Notes under the pieces: model-generated
What the model was told of the DNA's origin: nothing
Seen by the model: the letters and a program-made list of their open reading frames with translations, nothing else
Database searches by the model: none
In this document: piece after piece, positions 16,871-25,766 of the stretch
Layout: each line of letters begins with the position of its first letter
Position numbering within the stretch: position 1 is the stretch's first letter
Made by a program: the position numbers and the translations under genes
Assembly (NCBI GenBank): GCA_965207165.1
Contig: OZ242265.1
Coordinates: forward strand, 1,426,001-1,490,000
DNA length: 64,000 bases
Reading direction: 5' to 3'
Origin: JAAXHV01 sp965207165
Lineage (GTDB): Bacteria > Pseudomonadota > Gammaproteobacteria > Eutrophobiales > Eutrophobiaceae

Positions 16871-18507
16871 TGAGCCGGACAGGTCGAACCGGGTTAGCGG
16901 CCGGCCTTGTTTCGACATTATTGCTGGTTGCCTCATGCGGCTTCAATTACGAAACGAACGTAGAGAGCGGCACGCGTGAGGGGATATTACATATCGGCAA
17001 CGGCGACGAACCCCGGGAGCTTGATCCCCATGTCGTAACCGGCCGCATCGAGTCCGACCTGTGCCAGGCGCTGCTGGAAGGCCTGGTCGGCTGGCATCCC
17101 GAAGGAAAGCGTTTGATCCCCGCCACCGCCAGATCCTGGGAGCAAAGCGAAGACGCCAGAACATACCGGTTTCACCTGCGTGAAGACGCAAAATGGTCCA
17201 ACGGCGACCCGGTAACGGCCGCGGACTTTGTCTATTCATGGCGCCGGGCGCTGCTGCCTGCCCTGGGCAACAACTATGCTTATATGCTGTATTACATCAG
17301 GAACGCAGAACGGTTCCACCAGGGGGAAATAACGGATTTCTCCCAGGTGGGCATCACGGCGCCCGATGAACTGACCCTGGTGGTCGAGCTTGAGAACCCG
17401 ACGCCGTTTTTCCTGCAGTTGCTGACACACATGAGCTATTACCCCGTCCACCAGGCGACTGTCGAAGCGTTCGGCGCCGCGGATGAACGCGGCACGCGCT
17501 GGACCCGTCCGGGGAACCACGTGGGAAACGGCCCGTTCAAGCTGAAGGAGTGGGTGCTGAACCGCAGCATCGTCGTGGAGAAGAACGAACATTACTGGGA
17601 TGCCGGTGTGGTGAAATTGAACCAGATCGTCTTCTACCCGGTTCAGAATGCAACCACGGAAGAACGCATGTTCCGCGCCGGCCAGTTGCACATCACCAAT
17701 AATATGCCGGTTGACAAGATAGCGCACTATCGGCAGGAAAGACCCGATACCCTGAAAATCTTCCCGTTTTTTTCCACCTACTACTATCTCTTCAATACCA
17801 CTGCTGCGCCGCTCGACCAGGTAAAGGTCAGGCAGGCCCTGACCATGTCCATCGACCGGCAACAGATAGTGGATAAGATCACCAAGGCGGGAGAGATCCC
17901 GGCATTCAGCTACACCCCGCCCGATACCAACGGCTACACGGCAACCGCGCAGGTACGCTATGACCTGGAACGCGCCAGGGCCCTTCTGGCAGAAGCGGGC
18001 TATCCTGACGGGACAGGTTTTCCCGGCCTGGAGCTAATGTACAACACCTCCGAGGGGCATCGCCGGATAGCCATAGCCATCCAGCAGATGTGGAAGACCA
18101 ACCTCAACATCGTCGTTACGCTGACGAACCAGGACTGGAAGGTATACCTGGATAAACGCGATGGGAAAGACTACCAGGTGGCGCGGGCCGGCTGGATCGG
18201 TGATTACCTGGACCCAAACACCTTTCTCGATATGTACACTACAAGCAGCGGCAATAACGACACGGGCTGGTCGAACCGGCGCTACGACGCGCTGATAGCA
18301 CGGGCCGGCGCTACCACGGACCAGGAACGCCGCTTCGCCCTGTTCCAGGATGCCGAAGCCATCCTGATGACCGAGTTGCCTATCATGCCCATCTACACCT
18401 ACGTGAGCAAATCACTGGTCTCACCGGACGTACGCGGCTGGCATCCGAATATCCTGGACATCCACCCGTTTAAATATATTTCCCTGGTACCATCTGCAGA
18501 TGATTAA
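16870..18507 (+). CDS. Peptide-binding lipoprotein, OppA-like (SBP family 5)
   Basis: A 545-residue solute-binding protein. The N-terminus carries a lipoprotein signal peptide with lipobox LVASC, so cysteine about 24 is probably acylated and the protein anchored to a membrane. GDEPRELDPHVVTGRIESDL, YRFHLREDAKWSNGDPVTA and DFVYSWRRALLP are OppA-type signatures, and the C-terminal half has RQALTMSIDRQQIVDKI. OppA imports oligopeptides of varied sequence, including recycled cell-wall peptides in some species. It begins the second transporter set of the operon. Its end overlaps the next gene by 8 bases. Confidence 0.86.
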   Translation: MSRTGRTGLAAGLVSTLLLVASCGFNYETNVESGTREGILHIGNGDEPRELDPHVVTGRIESDLCQALLEGLVGWHPEGKRLIPATARSWEQSEDARTYRFHLREDAKWSNGDPVTAADFVYSWRRALLPALGNNYAYMLYYIRNAERFHQGEITDFSQVGITAPDELTLVVELENPTPFFLQLLTHMSYYPVHQATVEAFGAADERGTRWTRPGNHVGNGPFKLKEWVLNRSIVVEKNEHYWDAGVVKLNQIVFYPVQNATTEERMFRAGQLHITNNMPVDKIAHYRQERPDTLKIFPFFSTYYYLFNTTAAPLDQVKVRQALTMSIDRQQIVDKITKAGEIPAFSYTPPDTNGYTATAQVRYDLERARALLAEAGYPDGTGFPGLELMYNTSEGHRRIAIAIQQMWKTNLNIVVTLTNQDWKVYLDKRDGKDYQVARAGWIGDYLDPNTFLDMYTTSSGNNDTGWSNRRYDALIARAGATTDQERRFALFQDAEAILMTELPIMPIYTYVSKSLVSPDVRGWHPNILDIHPFKYISLVPSADD

Positions 18508-19432
18508 ATTCATACTCAAACGCTTGTTGCAGGCCATCCCGGTACTGCTGGTTGTCAGCGTCATCACCTTCCTGCTGATCCATGCGGCGCCCGGGGGGCC
18601 GTTTGCCGAGGAGAAAGCGGTGCCGCCGGAAGTGCTCAAGCACCTGAACGAACGCTACAAGCTGGACCAGCCGATCCATGTCCAGTTCTATGACTACATC
18701 AGCCATGCCGTACGGGGAGACCTGGGGCCGTCCTTCAAATACCCCGGCAGGTCGGTGAACGAGATCATCGCCGCCGGTTTCCCGGTCACGCTGGAACTGG
18801 GTTGTTACGCCCTGCTGTTTGCCCTGCTCATCGGCATCGGCAGCGGGGTGTGCGCATCGTTGAACCCGAATACCTGGCAGGACTATCTTCCCATGACGTT
18901 TGCCACCATCGGCATCTGCCTGCCCGCGTACGTACTGGGCCCGTTACTGGTGCTGGTATTCGGCATCTGGCTGGAGTGGTTGCCTGTTGCCGGGTGGGAA
19001 CTGATACCCGGGGATAAAATCCTGCCATCCATCACCCTGGGGTCCGTGTACGCCGCCTACATCGCCCGGTTGAGCCGCGGCGGCATGCTGGAAACCCTGT
19101 CCCGGGATTTTATCCGCACCGCACGGGCCAAGGGCATGCCCGAGGCCGTGATCATATTCCGCCATGCCATGCGGGTGGGCCTGTTGCCCGTGGTTTCCTT
19201 CCTGGGACCGGCGCTGGCGGGACTGCTCAGCGGTTCCTTTGTGGTTGAGACCATTTTCCAGGTCCCCGGCCTGGGCCGCTACTTCGTGCAGGGCGCATTC
19301 AACCGGGATTACACCTTGATCCTGGGCGTGACCCTGTTATTTGCTTCCCTGATCATCGTCTTCAACCTGATCGCCGACGTAATGCTGGCCTGGCTCGATC
19401 CCAAGGTAAGGCAGGAAACCGTCCATGGCTGA
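18500..19432 (+). CDS. Oligopeptide ABC transporter permease, OppB-like
   Basis: A 310-residue permease with about six membrane helices. It starts MIKFILKRLLQAIPVLLVVSVITFLL, has HAAPGGPF after the first helix (the standard OppB P-G-G-P motif), a coupling segment RTARAKGMPEAVIIFRHAMR near residues 206-225, and FVVETIFQVPGLGRYFVQGA near 248. It overlaps the neighbours on both sides by 8 bases. Length and motifs are exactly those of OppB. Confidence 0.9.
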   Translation: MIKFILKRLLQAIPVLLVVSVITFLLIHAAPGGPFAEEKAVPPEVLKHLNERYKLDQPIHVQFYDYISHAVRGDLGPSFKYPGRSVNEIIAAGFPVTLELGCYALLFALLIGIGSGVCASLNPNTWQDYLPMTFATIGICLPAYVLGPLLVLVFGIWLEWLPVAGWELIPGDKILPSITLGSVYAAYIARLSRGGMLETLSRDFIRTARAKGMPEAVIIFRHAMRVGLLPVVSFLGPALAGLLSGSFVVETIFQVPGLGRYFVQGAFNRDYTLILGVTLLFASLIIVFNLIADVMLAWLDPKVRQETVHG

Positions 19433-20312
19433 GCCTGGCGCAAACCTGACCCCGGTGGGCGCTGGAGCTATGGGCATCAGCACGTCACCACGCCAGGACG
19501 CCTGGCGCAGGCTGAAAAAGAACAAGGCGGCCATGTTTGGACTGGCCGTGCTGGCCGTGCTGGTAGTCCTGTCCCTCCTGGCCCCCTGGATCACGCCTTA
19601 TTCCTATTCGGCGCAGGACCTTGAACTGGGTCCCAGCCCGCCTTCCCCGGAACACTGGCTGGGCAGCGACCTGTTCGGGCGCGACCTGTTGACGAGAATC
19701 ATCTACGGCAGCCGCGTGTCACTCGCAGTCGGTTTCATAGCCACTGCCGTCGCCCTGCTCATAGGCGTGACCTGGGGCGCCGTGGCCGGTTACCTGGGTG
19801 GGCGGGTCGACGCCCTGATGATGCGCGCGGTCGACGTGCTGTATGCCCTGCCCTTCACCATCTTCATCATCCTGCTGATGGTGGTATTCGGCAGCAACAT
19901 CATCCTGCTGTTCCTGGCCATCGGCGCCGTTGAGTGGCTGACCATGGCGCGCATCGTGCGCGGCCAGGTGTTGCACGTCAAGCAGAAGGATTTCGTTGAG
20001 GCAGCCGTCAGCCTGGGTCTGTCACGTTTCCAGATCATCAGGAAGCACGTGATCCCGAACATCATGGGAACGGTGATAGTGTACGCCACCCTCACCGTAC
20101 CCAATGTCATCCTGCTGGAATCGTTCCTGAGCTTCCTGGGCCTGGGAATCCAGCCGCCACAGAGTTCCTGGGGCCTGCTCATCTCCTACGGGGTGGAGAC
20201 CATGGAGGAATACCCCTGGCTGCTGATCTTCCCGGCGACGGTCTTGTCCGTGACCCTGTTCTCCCTGAACTTCCTCGGCGACGGCCTGCGCGACGCCCTG
20301 AGCGAGAGGTAA
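19425..20312 (+). CDS. Oligopeptide ABC transporter permease, OppC-like
   Basis: A 295-residue permease. The cytoplasmic N-terminus is followed by helix 1 (AMFGLAVLAVLVVLSLLAPWITPY), HWLGSDLFGRDLLTRIIYGSR, the coupling motif EAAVSLGLSRFQIIRKHVIPN near residues 188-208, and ESFLSFLGLGIQPPQSSWG near 228. All are canonical OppC/DppC features. It is the last gene of the run; no ATPase follows. fabI starts about 75 bp on. In E. coli the sap peptide-transporter operon also lies next to fabI, so the neighbourhood is not unusual. Confidence 0.9.
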   Translation: MAEPGANLTPVGAGAMGISTSPRQDAWRRLKKNKAAMFGLAVLAVLVVLSLLAPWITPYSYSAQDLELGPSPPSPEHWLGSDLFGRDLLTRIIYGSRVSLAVGFIATAVALLIGVTWGAVAGYLGGRVDALMMRAVDVLYALPFTIFIILLMVVFGSNIILLFLAIGAVEWLTMARIVRGQVLHVKQKDFVEAAVSLGLSRFQIIRKHVIPNIMGTVIVYATLTVPNVILLESFLSFLGLGIQPPQSSWGLLISYGVETMEEYPWLLIFPATVLSVTLFSLNFLGDGLRDALSER

Positions 20313-20387
20313 TAATCCACAGATGTACAATTCCACTGTTGCATGGCAAAATAATTCCATGTGTATCAGGATAAACAAGGGGAAAGC

Positions 20388-21173
20388 ATGGGTCTGTTGA
20401 CAGGAAAACGTGCGTTGATCGTGGGGGTGGCAAGTAACCGTTCGATTGCCTGGGGGATCGCCAAGGCGATGCACCGGGAAGGGGCGGAGCTTGCGTTCAC
20501 CTACCAGAATGAAAAACTGCAGGGGCGGGTCGAGAAGTTCGCCGCGGAAGCGGGATCGGACATTACCCTGCCCTGCGACGTGGCAGATGATGCCGAGATC
20601 AGCAACGTATTTACCCGCCTCAAAGAACACTGGGAGCACCTCGATATCCTGGTCCATTCCGTCGCGTTCGCGGACCGGGAACTGCTCGAAGGGGATTACC
20701 TTGGCAGTATCACCCGGGAGGGGTTTCTCGGGGCCCAGGACATCAGCGCCTACAGTTTTGCCGCACTGGGCAAGGCGGCGCGCCCGCTGATGCAGGGCCG
20801 GGACGGCGCCATGCTGACCCTCACCTATATCGGTTCGGTCAGGGCCATGCCGAACTACAACGTGATGGGGATCGCCAAAGCCAGCCTCGAAGCCAACGTG
20901 CGTTACATGGCCGCCGGCCTCGGGCCGGAGGGTATCCGCGTCAACGCCATTTCGGCCGGACCTATCCGCACCCTGGCAGCCTCCGGCATCAAGGGCTTGA
21001 GGGGGTTCCTCAATCACGTCGAACAGGTTACACCCCTGCGCAGGAACGTCACTATCGAAGAGGTGGGCAACGTGGCCGCGTTCCTGTGTTCCGATTACGC
21101 GTCCGCCGTTACCGGGGAGATCACCTACGTCGATTGCGGTTACAGCGTGACCGGCAGCGAAGGGAAGGAGTAG
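20388..21173 (+). CDS. fabI: Enoyl-ACP reductase (NADH)
   Basis: Catalyses the last reduction of each fatty-acid elongation cycle. The 261-residue protein starts MGLLTGKRALIVGVASNRSI with the FabI-type nucleotide-binding motif. TYIGSVRAMPNYNVMGIAKASLEA holds the Y-x6-K catalytic arrangement, followed by GPEGIRVNAISAGPIRTLAASGI, nearly identical to E. coli FabI and thus of the triclosan-sensitive class by sequence. The ATG at 20388 has GGGGAAAG upstream, so I prefer it to the in-frame codon at 20361. A transporter operon precedes it, and a symporter follows after 65 bp. Confidence 0.93.
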   Translation: MGLLTGKRALIVGVASNRSIAWGIAKAMHREGAELAFTYQNEKLQGRVEKFAAEAGSDITLPCDVADDAEISNVFTRLKEHWEHLDILVHSVAFADRELLEGDYLGSITREGFLGAQDISAYSFAALGKAARPLMQGRDGAMLTLTYIGSVRAMPNYNVMGIAKASLEANVRYMAAGLGPEGIRVNAISAGPIRTLAASGIKGLRGFLNHVEQVTPLRRNVTIEEVGNVAAFLCSDYASAVTGEITYVDCGYSVTGSEGKE

Positions 21174-21238
21174 TTCCAGACTCGTTCCCGCTTCTGAATA
21201 GAAATTTTATCTTACTGACTATCAAGGGCTTTTCACCA

Positions 21239-22444
21239 ATGAAAAATAGTAACTGGTTGTTATGGGCGCTACTCACCGCGGCCATTTCCGGCATCTTCTG
21301 CGGCTGGTTCTTCGGTCAATCGATGCTTGCCATTGAATGGGTGGGCGAGTTGTTCCTGGATGCCCTGAAAATGGTCATCATCCCGCTCATCGTCGCCGCG
21401 GTTATCAGCGGTATCGCTTCCCTGGGCGGGGCTTCAGGCGGGCTGAAACGGCTGGGCGGGCTGACCGTGCTGTACTATTTCTGTACCACTGCAATCGCGG
21501 TCCTGCTGGGACTGATTATCGTGAACATCATCCAGCCCGGCGCCGGTATCACCGAAGTGAGCCAGGTGGTTCCGGACCGTGTCAGCGGCAAGGAAGAGAC
21601 CGGGATCGTGGAGATTATCCGTTCGCTGATAGGCGACAACATCATTGCCTCGGCGGCTGAAACCAAGCTGCTGGAAGTGATCGTGTTTTCCATCCTGTTC
21701 GGCGCTGCGCTGACAACGGTCGGGGAAAGGGGCAAACCCCTGGTCGCTTTCTTCGATGGCATGAATGACGTGATGATAAAAATCGTCGTCTGGATCATGT
21801 ATTTTGCCCCCATCGGTATTTTTGCCCTGATTTCATCAAAGCTTGGCGACAGCGGCGGCGGCGAACATTTCTGGCGGGAAATCCTGGGCGTGGGCAAGTA
21901 CATGCTGACGGTCATCGTCGGTCTGACCCTGCACTTTTTCGTGTTGATGACGATCCTGGTTGTCGTCAGCCGGCGCGGGCGCCAGTTCATCACCACGATG
22001 TCCAAGGCCCTGGTAACCGCGTTCGGCACCGCCAGTTCAACGGCAACCCTGCCCCTGACAATGGAATGCGCACTGGAAGCCAACGTGGATAAACGGGCGG
22101 CCAAGTTCGTCCTGCCCCTGGGTTCCACGGTGAACATGGACGGCACCGCCCTGTACGAGGCAGTGGCCGTGATGTTCATCGCCCAGGCCTACGGCATCCA
22201 CATGATGCCGATGGACCAGGTGCTGATCTTCATTACCGCCACCCTGGCCGCGATCGGCGCGGCCGGCATCCCCGAGGCCGGCCTGGTCACCATGGTGATC
22301 GTACTCACCGCCGTGGGTCTGCCGATGGAAGGCATCGGCCTGTTACTGGCCGTGGACTGGTTCCTGGACCGGCTGCGGACGACGGTAAACGTATGGGGTG
22401 ACAGCGTCGGTTCGACGGTGGTTGAAAAGTTCTGTTTTAAATAA
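21239..22444 (+). CDS. Dicarboxylate/amino acid:cation symporter (DAACS/GltP family)
   Basis: A 401-residue inner-membrane symporter of the glutamate/C4-dicarboxylate family. Signature segments are FLDALKMVIIPLIVAAVISGI (helix 2-3), the serine-rich hairpin AFGTASSTATLPLTMECAL near residues 262-280, the NMDGTAL motif near 303 (metal and substrate binding), and GAAGIPEAGLVTMVIV, the second re-entrant loop. Glutamate or aspartate versus C4-dicarboxylate specificity cannot be assigned by eye. The ATG at 21239 gives the standard N-terminus; earlier in-frame codons overlap fabI. The gene converges on ppiD. Confidence 0.87.
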   Translation: MKNSNWLLWALLTAAISGIFCGWFFGQSMLAIEWVGELFLDALKMVIIPLIVAAVISGIASLGGASGGLKRLGGLTVLYYFCTTAIAVLLGLIIVNIIQPGAGITEVSQVVPDRVSGKEETGIVEIIRSLIGDNIIASAAETKLLEVIVFSILFGAALTTVGERGKPLVAFFDGMNDVMIKIVVWIMYFAPIGIFALISSKLGDSGGGEHFWREILGVGKYMLTVIVGLTLHFFVLMTILVVVSRRGRQFITTMSKALVTAFGTASSTATLPLTMECALEANVDKRAAKFVLPLGSTVNMDGTALYEAVAVMFIAQAYGIHMMPMDQVLIFITATLAAIGAAGIPEAGLVTMVIVLTAVGLPMEGIGLLLAVDWFLDRLRTTVNVWGDSVGSTVVEKFCFK

Positions 22445-22458
22445 CAGCCCGTACCGGC

Positions 22459-24363
22459 CTAGAGCATGTCCTCGTAAACCGTGACATCGGCATTTGACCG
22501 CAGGTTCCTGTTGAATTCCGCCCAGGCAGAGGCGGTGCTTGCCTGCAGTAACTGGCTGCGCACGATGTTCTGTTCGTCTTCGTCTATGGCATCCGGGTCC
22601 GCCTCGTTAACGGAATAGACAATGACGACGGTGTAGTCCCCGGTCCCCAGGGATGCGCCGTCATGGATAGGCTGATCAGCCTCGGGTACGCCCGCCCTGA
22701 ATGCGGTGCGCAACACTGCCCGGTTGATAGTCTCATCATCCTGGGTAACATCCGTGGCATTGTTCCAGTTGAGACCAAATTCCAGGGCCACCTCCTCCTT
22801 TGACTTGCCCAGCTCCAGTTGCTCGAGGACTGCCTCGCCCTGCTCCCGGGTCTGGTCCCGCGCCTGCTCGAATTTTAACCGGGTCACGATTTCGTCCCGC
22901 ACGTCGTCAAGCAGTTGTTTCATGGGAAGCCGGTGTTCCAGGACGCGCAAGACCATGTAACGGTCGTTATCCAGTTCGATAAGTTCGCTGTTATTTTCCT
23001 CCAACAACACTTCATCGGTGAACGCCGTTTCAACGACACCCGGTTCTGAAACGATACCGACACCCGGGTCTTCCCTGCTGATAAGGTCGCTCTTCTGCAC
23101 CTGGAGTTCCAGTTCTTCCGCCGCGATGTCCAGGGTATCAGGACTTTCATAGGTCAGGACCGACAGCCGGTCGCTAAGTTCATACAGTTGCTGCGCCGCC
23201 TTCTCTTCCCGCAGGTCCTGTTCCACTTCTTCACGGATGTCACCCAGCGCGGCTTCGGTGCCCCCCTGGATCTCGTCGACAGCTATGATATGGAAACCAA
23301 CGGTGGATTGTACCGGCTCACTGATCTCTCCCGCTGCCATGGAGAAGGCAACCTCGTCGGCTTCCGGCTCCAGCGCGCCTTTCGTGAGAAAGCCGAATTC
23401 GCTGAACTCAATGGAATCCCCGTATTCGCCGGATTCATTTACCACGACTTCTTCCATATCCTCACCGCCGCTGACCAGCGCGTACAACTCGTCTGCCTTC
23501 GCCCTCATCTCCCCGACTTCCGCCTCGGAAGGCTCCTCCGGCAGCTTGACGAAGACCTGCCTGATCTTGCGGGTTCCCTCGACCTCGTAATTGTGCCTGT
23601 TGTCGCTGAAGTAGCTCTCAAGCTCACCCTCTTCAAGGTAGACTTCCTCGGCGATTTTGGCGAGGGACAGCACCAGGTAGGCAATCCGGACCTGTTCCGG
23701 GTCCATGAAGCGGCCTTCTTCATCAAAATATGACTGGACCTGTTCGTCCGTCACCTCGATGGTTTCCTTCAGTTCGTCAGAAGAGATGGTCGACCAGACG
23801 AAATCACGGGTCTGGTGCATGATGCCGGAATACGCGGAAAGCTCGGATCCCGTTACAAAGTCCGTTGCGAACAGTGCACTGCGCAGTTGCTCGATTGCCA
23901 TATCCTGTCTTATCCGGGTCAGGAAGCCCGCAGGGGACAGCCCGTTGCGGTTGGCGGCAAGTTCAAACTGGGCGATGTTAAATCCCTGGTCATCGTTGAA
24001 CTGGGGGATCTGGCGGATAATCTCCCAAACCTCCTCTTCGCCCACGAATAAACCGGCCTTGTTCCCGGCCTGGTTCAGCAACGCCGTCTGGATCAGGTCT
24101 TCGGTCGCCCGCTGTTTAATCAGCGCCTCCGTCTCTTCGCCGACCGGCGCGCCGGTTATGGATTGCCACTGCTGGCGTATGTCCTGGTAGGCGCTCTGGT
24201 AGTCCGCAAGGGAAATTTCTTCACCGTTGACATCAATCACGGTCACCCCGCCGGACTGGTCGAAATAATAATTGATACCCCAGAACGCGAAGGGAATGAT
24301 CATGATGGTGAAAATTACTACGGCCAGCCAGCCTTTCACCTGGTCTCTTATGGTCTGTAACAT
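22459..24363 (-). CDS. ppiD: Periplasmic chaperone/peptidyl-prolyl isomerase PpiD
   Basis: A 634-residue membrane-anchored chaperone at the Sec translocon exit. The N-terminal cytoplasmic MLQTIRDQVKGW and single membrane helix (WLAVVIFTIMIIPFAFWGIN) are the PpiD hallmark, followed by a SurA-like N-domain (EEISLADYQSAYQDI). The parvulin-like domain is near residues 265-365 (IRQVFVKLPEEPSEAEV through EFGFLTKGALEPE and AFSMAAGEISEPVQSTVGFHII). The C-terminal region is helical and acidic. In many gammaproteobacteria ppiD follows lon and hupB; here accessory genes separate it from lon. Confidence 0.9.
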   Translation of the reverse strand: MLQTIRDQVKGWLAVVIFTIMIIPFAFWGINYYFDQSGGVTVIDVNGEEISLADYQSAYQDIRQQWQSITGAPVGEETEALIKQRATEDLIQTALLNQAGNKAGLFVGEEEVWEIIRQIPQFNDDQGFNIAQFELAANRNGLSPAGFLTRIRQDMAIEQLRSALFATDFVTGSELSAYSGIMHQTRDFVWSTISSDELKETIEVTDEQVQSYFDEEGRFMDPEQVRIAYLVLSLAKIAEEVYLEEGELESYFSDNRHNYEVEGTRKIRQVFVKLPEEPSEAEVGEMRAKADELYALVSGGEDMEEVVVNESGEYGDSIEFSEFGFLTKGALEPEADEVAFSMAAGEISEPVQSTVGFHIIAVDEIQGGTEAALGDIREEVEQDLREEKAAQQLYELSDRLSVLTYESPDTLDIAAEELELQVQKSDLISREDPGVGIVSEPGVVETAFTDEVLLEENNSELIELDNDRYMVLRVLEHRLPMKQLLDDVRDEIVTRLKFEQARDQTREQGEAVLEQLELGKSKEEVALEFGLNWNNATDVTQDDETINRAVLRTAFRAGVPEADQPIHDGASLGTGDYTVVIVYSVNEADPDAIDEDEQNIVRSQLLQASTASAWAEFNRNLRSNADVTVYEDML

Positions 24364-24375
24364 TCCCCTACTATA

Positions 24376-25100
24376 CTACAAGTCCTGGACCAGGCGAAAG
24401 CCGAGAAGGTGACTGCGCAGCGCGCTGACGCCCCCGTTACGGGAAGCGGGGCGCAGGACCCCGGGGCCGCCGTACCAGGACCCGCCCCGGCCCACGCGGC
24501 ATACTCCACCGCTTCTTCCCAGGAAATGTTTATAACGGGACGCCGCCCGCGGCCCCAGCCCTCGTCATCCACCTTGTACGGGAAGGTAAACCGGTCGTAG
24601 TCCTCGAACGTCACCTCGTACCTGGAGATGGCGAAGGAGCGGGCGATCACCACCTCGTGCCGCGGTTTCTCTGCCTCAGCGCAACCCTGGTCCGACCCGC
24701 AGCCCATGTCGAAACGGCCAGCGGGAATTACCACCATCTCCGGGCCCTTGCCGCCGGTACGCAGCCTGTCGCGAAAGGCGCTGCCTGCCACCCGCGCAAC
24801 CGGCGCGGACGCTGCAAGTTCGGAGGGAACTGTTTGCGGCGCACCCTCATCATGGCCCACCATGGCTGCAATCACGTCATCTGCGACACCCGCTTGCTTG
24901 AGCGTAACCAACTGGTCCACCGACGTATCGAAATCGGTCGTGCTGTCCTGGATAACGGTGATGATGATGGCGGGCGCCAGCCCGACCTGGGTCAGGCGCA
25001 GTATGTCCTCGTTGGTGAGCGCCGCTTCATTACCACGCGCGGGCGTGAGGGCAAACACCACGAACAGAGCAAAACCGAATACAACTCCTTGCTTTATCAT
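24376..25100 (-). pseudogene. Formylglycine-generating-enzyme-like (SUMF1) protein with internal deletion and frameshift
   Basis: The frame from ATG 25100 gives a signal peptide (MIKQGVVFGFALFVVFALTPARG), then a helical repeat-like domain (TNEDILRLTQVGLAPAIIIT, VDQLVTLKQAGVADDVIAAM), then the start of a SUMF1 domain (MVVIPAGRFDMGCG, HEVVIARSFAISRYEVTFED, VINISWEEAVEYAAW). There the frame leaves the family. The family's C-terminal end (RVGRGGSWYGGPGVL through SHLLGFRLVQDL, stop at 24376-24378) continues in the next frame. About 60-80 residues of the usual core between YAAW and RGGSW are absent. The in-frame reading ends differently at 24348. Probably non-functional. Confidence 0.75.
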
Positions 25101-25200
25101 GGTATGAAAAGTGTAAGACAGTGAAAGCGGATAATCAACAGGAAAGACAAAAACCGTCAAACCCATAGAACATCTACTTCGGTACGGCAACGACGGGGAA

Positions 25201-25680
25201 CTATCTTCCTGACCTTTTGCTTATCAGAAATTTCGCCAGGGTGACGGCGTCTTCCGGGTCCATCCGTCCCACCGGGGAACTGCTGTAGGTGGAGGCGAGC
25301 ACCTCACCCGAGCCGGTAACAAAAAATTCGCTGGGCTGGATAAAATCCCTTCCTTCATCCCACCAGGCGCCGACTTGCCCGCCCATCTCCCGGGTCATGC
25401 CCCAGGCGACGGGAAATCCCAGGTCAGCCGCCACTTCGGCTGTTTTTTCCTCCGAATCCACGCAGCCGGCAACAATACTGACGCCAAGTTCCGCCAGGAC
25501 CTTGCGCTGTTTTTCGAAGCCGCCCAACTGACGGCGACAGAAAGGTCACCAATGACCGCGATAAAACAGGATGAACGCATAAGGGGTATCGATATCGGCG
25601 GGAAGACGCAACCTGCCGCCCCCGGCGATGGCCAGTTCGATATCGGGAAACTGCCCGCCCTTGTCAATTTTATCGCTCAT
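25201..25680 (-). CDS. Peroxiredoxin-like protein, probable selenoprotein (in-frame UGA at 25546-25548)
   Basis: One frame runs from ATG 25680 to TAG 25201 with a single in-frame TGA at codon 45. The flanks read FILFYRGHW-(UGA)-PFCRRQLGGFEKQ. Thioredoxin-fold peroxiredoxin-like proteins normally have GHWCP.C here, so UGA sits exactly at the redox-active cysteine, giving a U-x-x-C motif with C48. The rest is intact to the end (AWWDEGRDFIQPSEFFVTGSG, LASTYSSSPVGRMD), and both sides have normal family sequence, which argues against decay. A hairpin with a G in its five-base loop starts 10 bases after the UGA (SECIS-like). If read as Sec, the product is 159 residues and probably reduces peroxides or disulfides. 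A simple nonsense mutation is the alternative. Confidence 0.75.
25519..25535 (-). promoter_or_regulatory. SECIS-like hairpin downstream of the UGA codon
   Basis: The mRNA segment GCCGUC-AGUUG-GGCGGC forms a six-pair stem (one G-U pair) with loop AGUUG. Counting U of UGA as 1, the stem begins at 14 and the loop at 20. Bacterial SECIS elements lie within the coding region shortly after UGA and have a G among the first two loop bases; both hold here. The fold was drawn by hand only. Confidence 0.5.
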
Positions 25681-25766
25681 GTCCTGCTGTCATGTCCAGA
25701 AGTCGGGTCCATTATACTTGTTGTTAGATAAGAAGAACACACAGACATCGTTATGACACGGCCTTA

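Noticed and set aside
24348..24490. The in-frame C-terminus of the FGE-like protein (AGAGPGTAAPGSCAP and on)
   Set aside because: Alanine/proline-rich out-of-frame translation; the family C-terminus is in the next frame.
25395..25667. Open frame overlapping the start of the peroxiredoxin-like gene
   Set aside because: It is the neighbouring frame of the UGA-containing gene. Its residues match no family, whereas the other frame gives GHW-U-PFC and family sequence on both sides.
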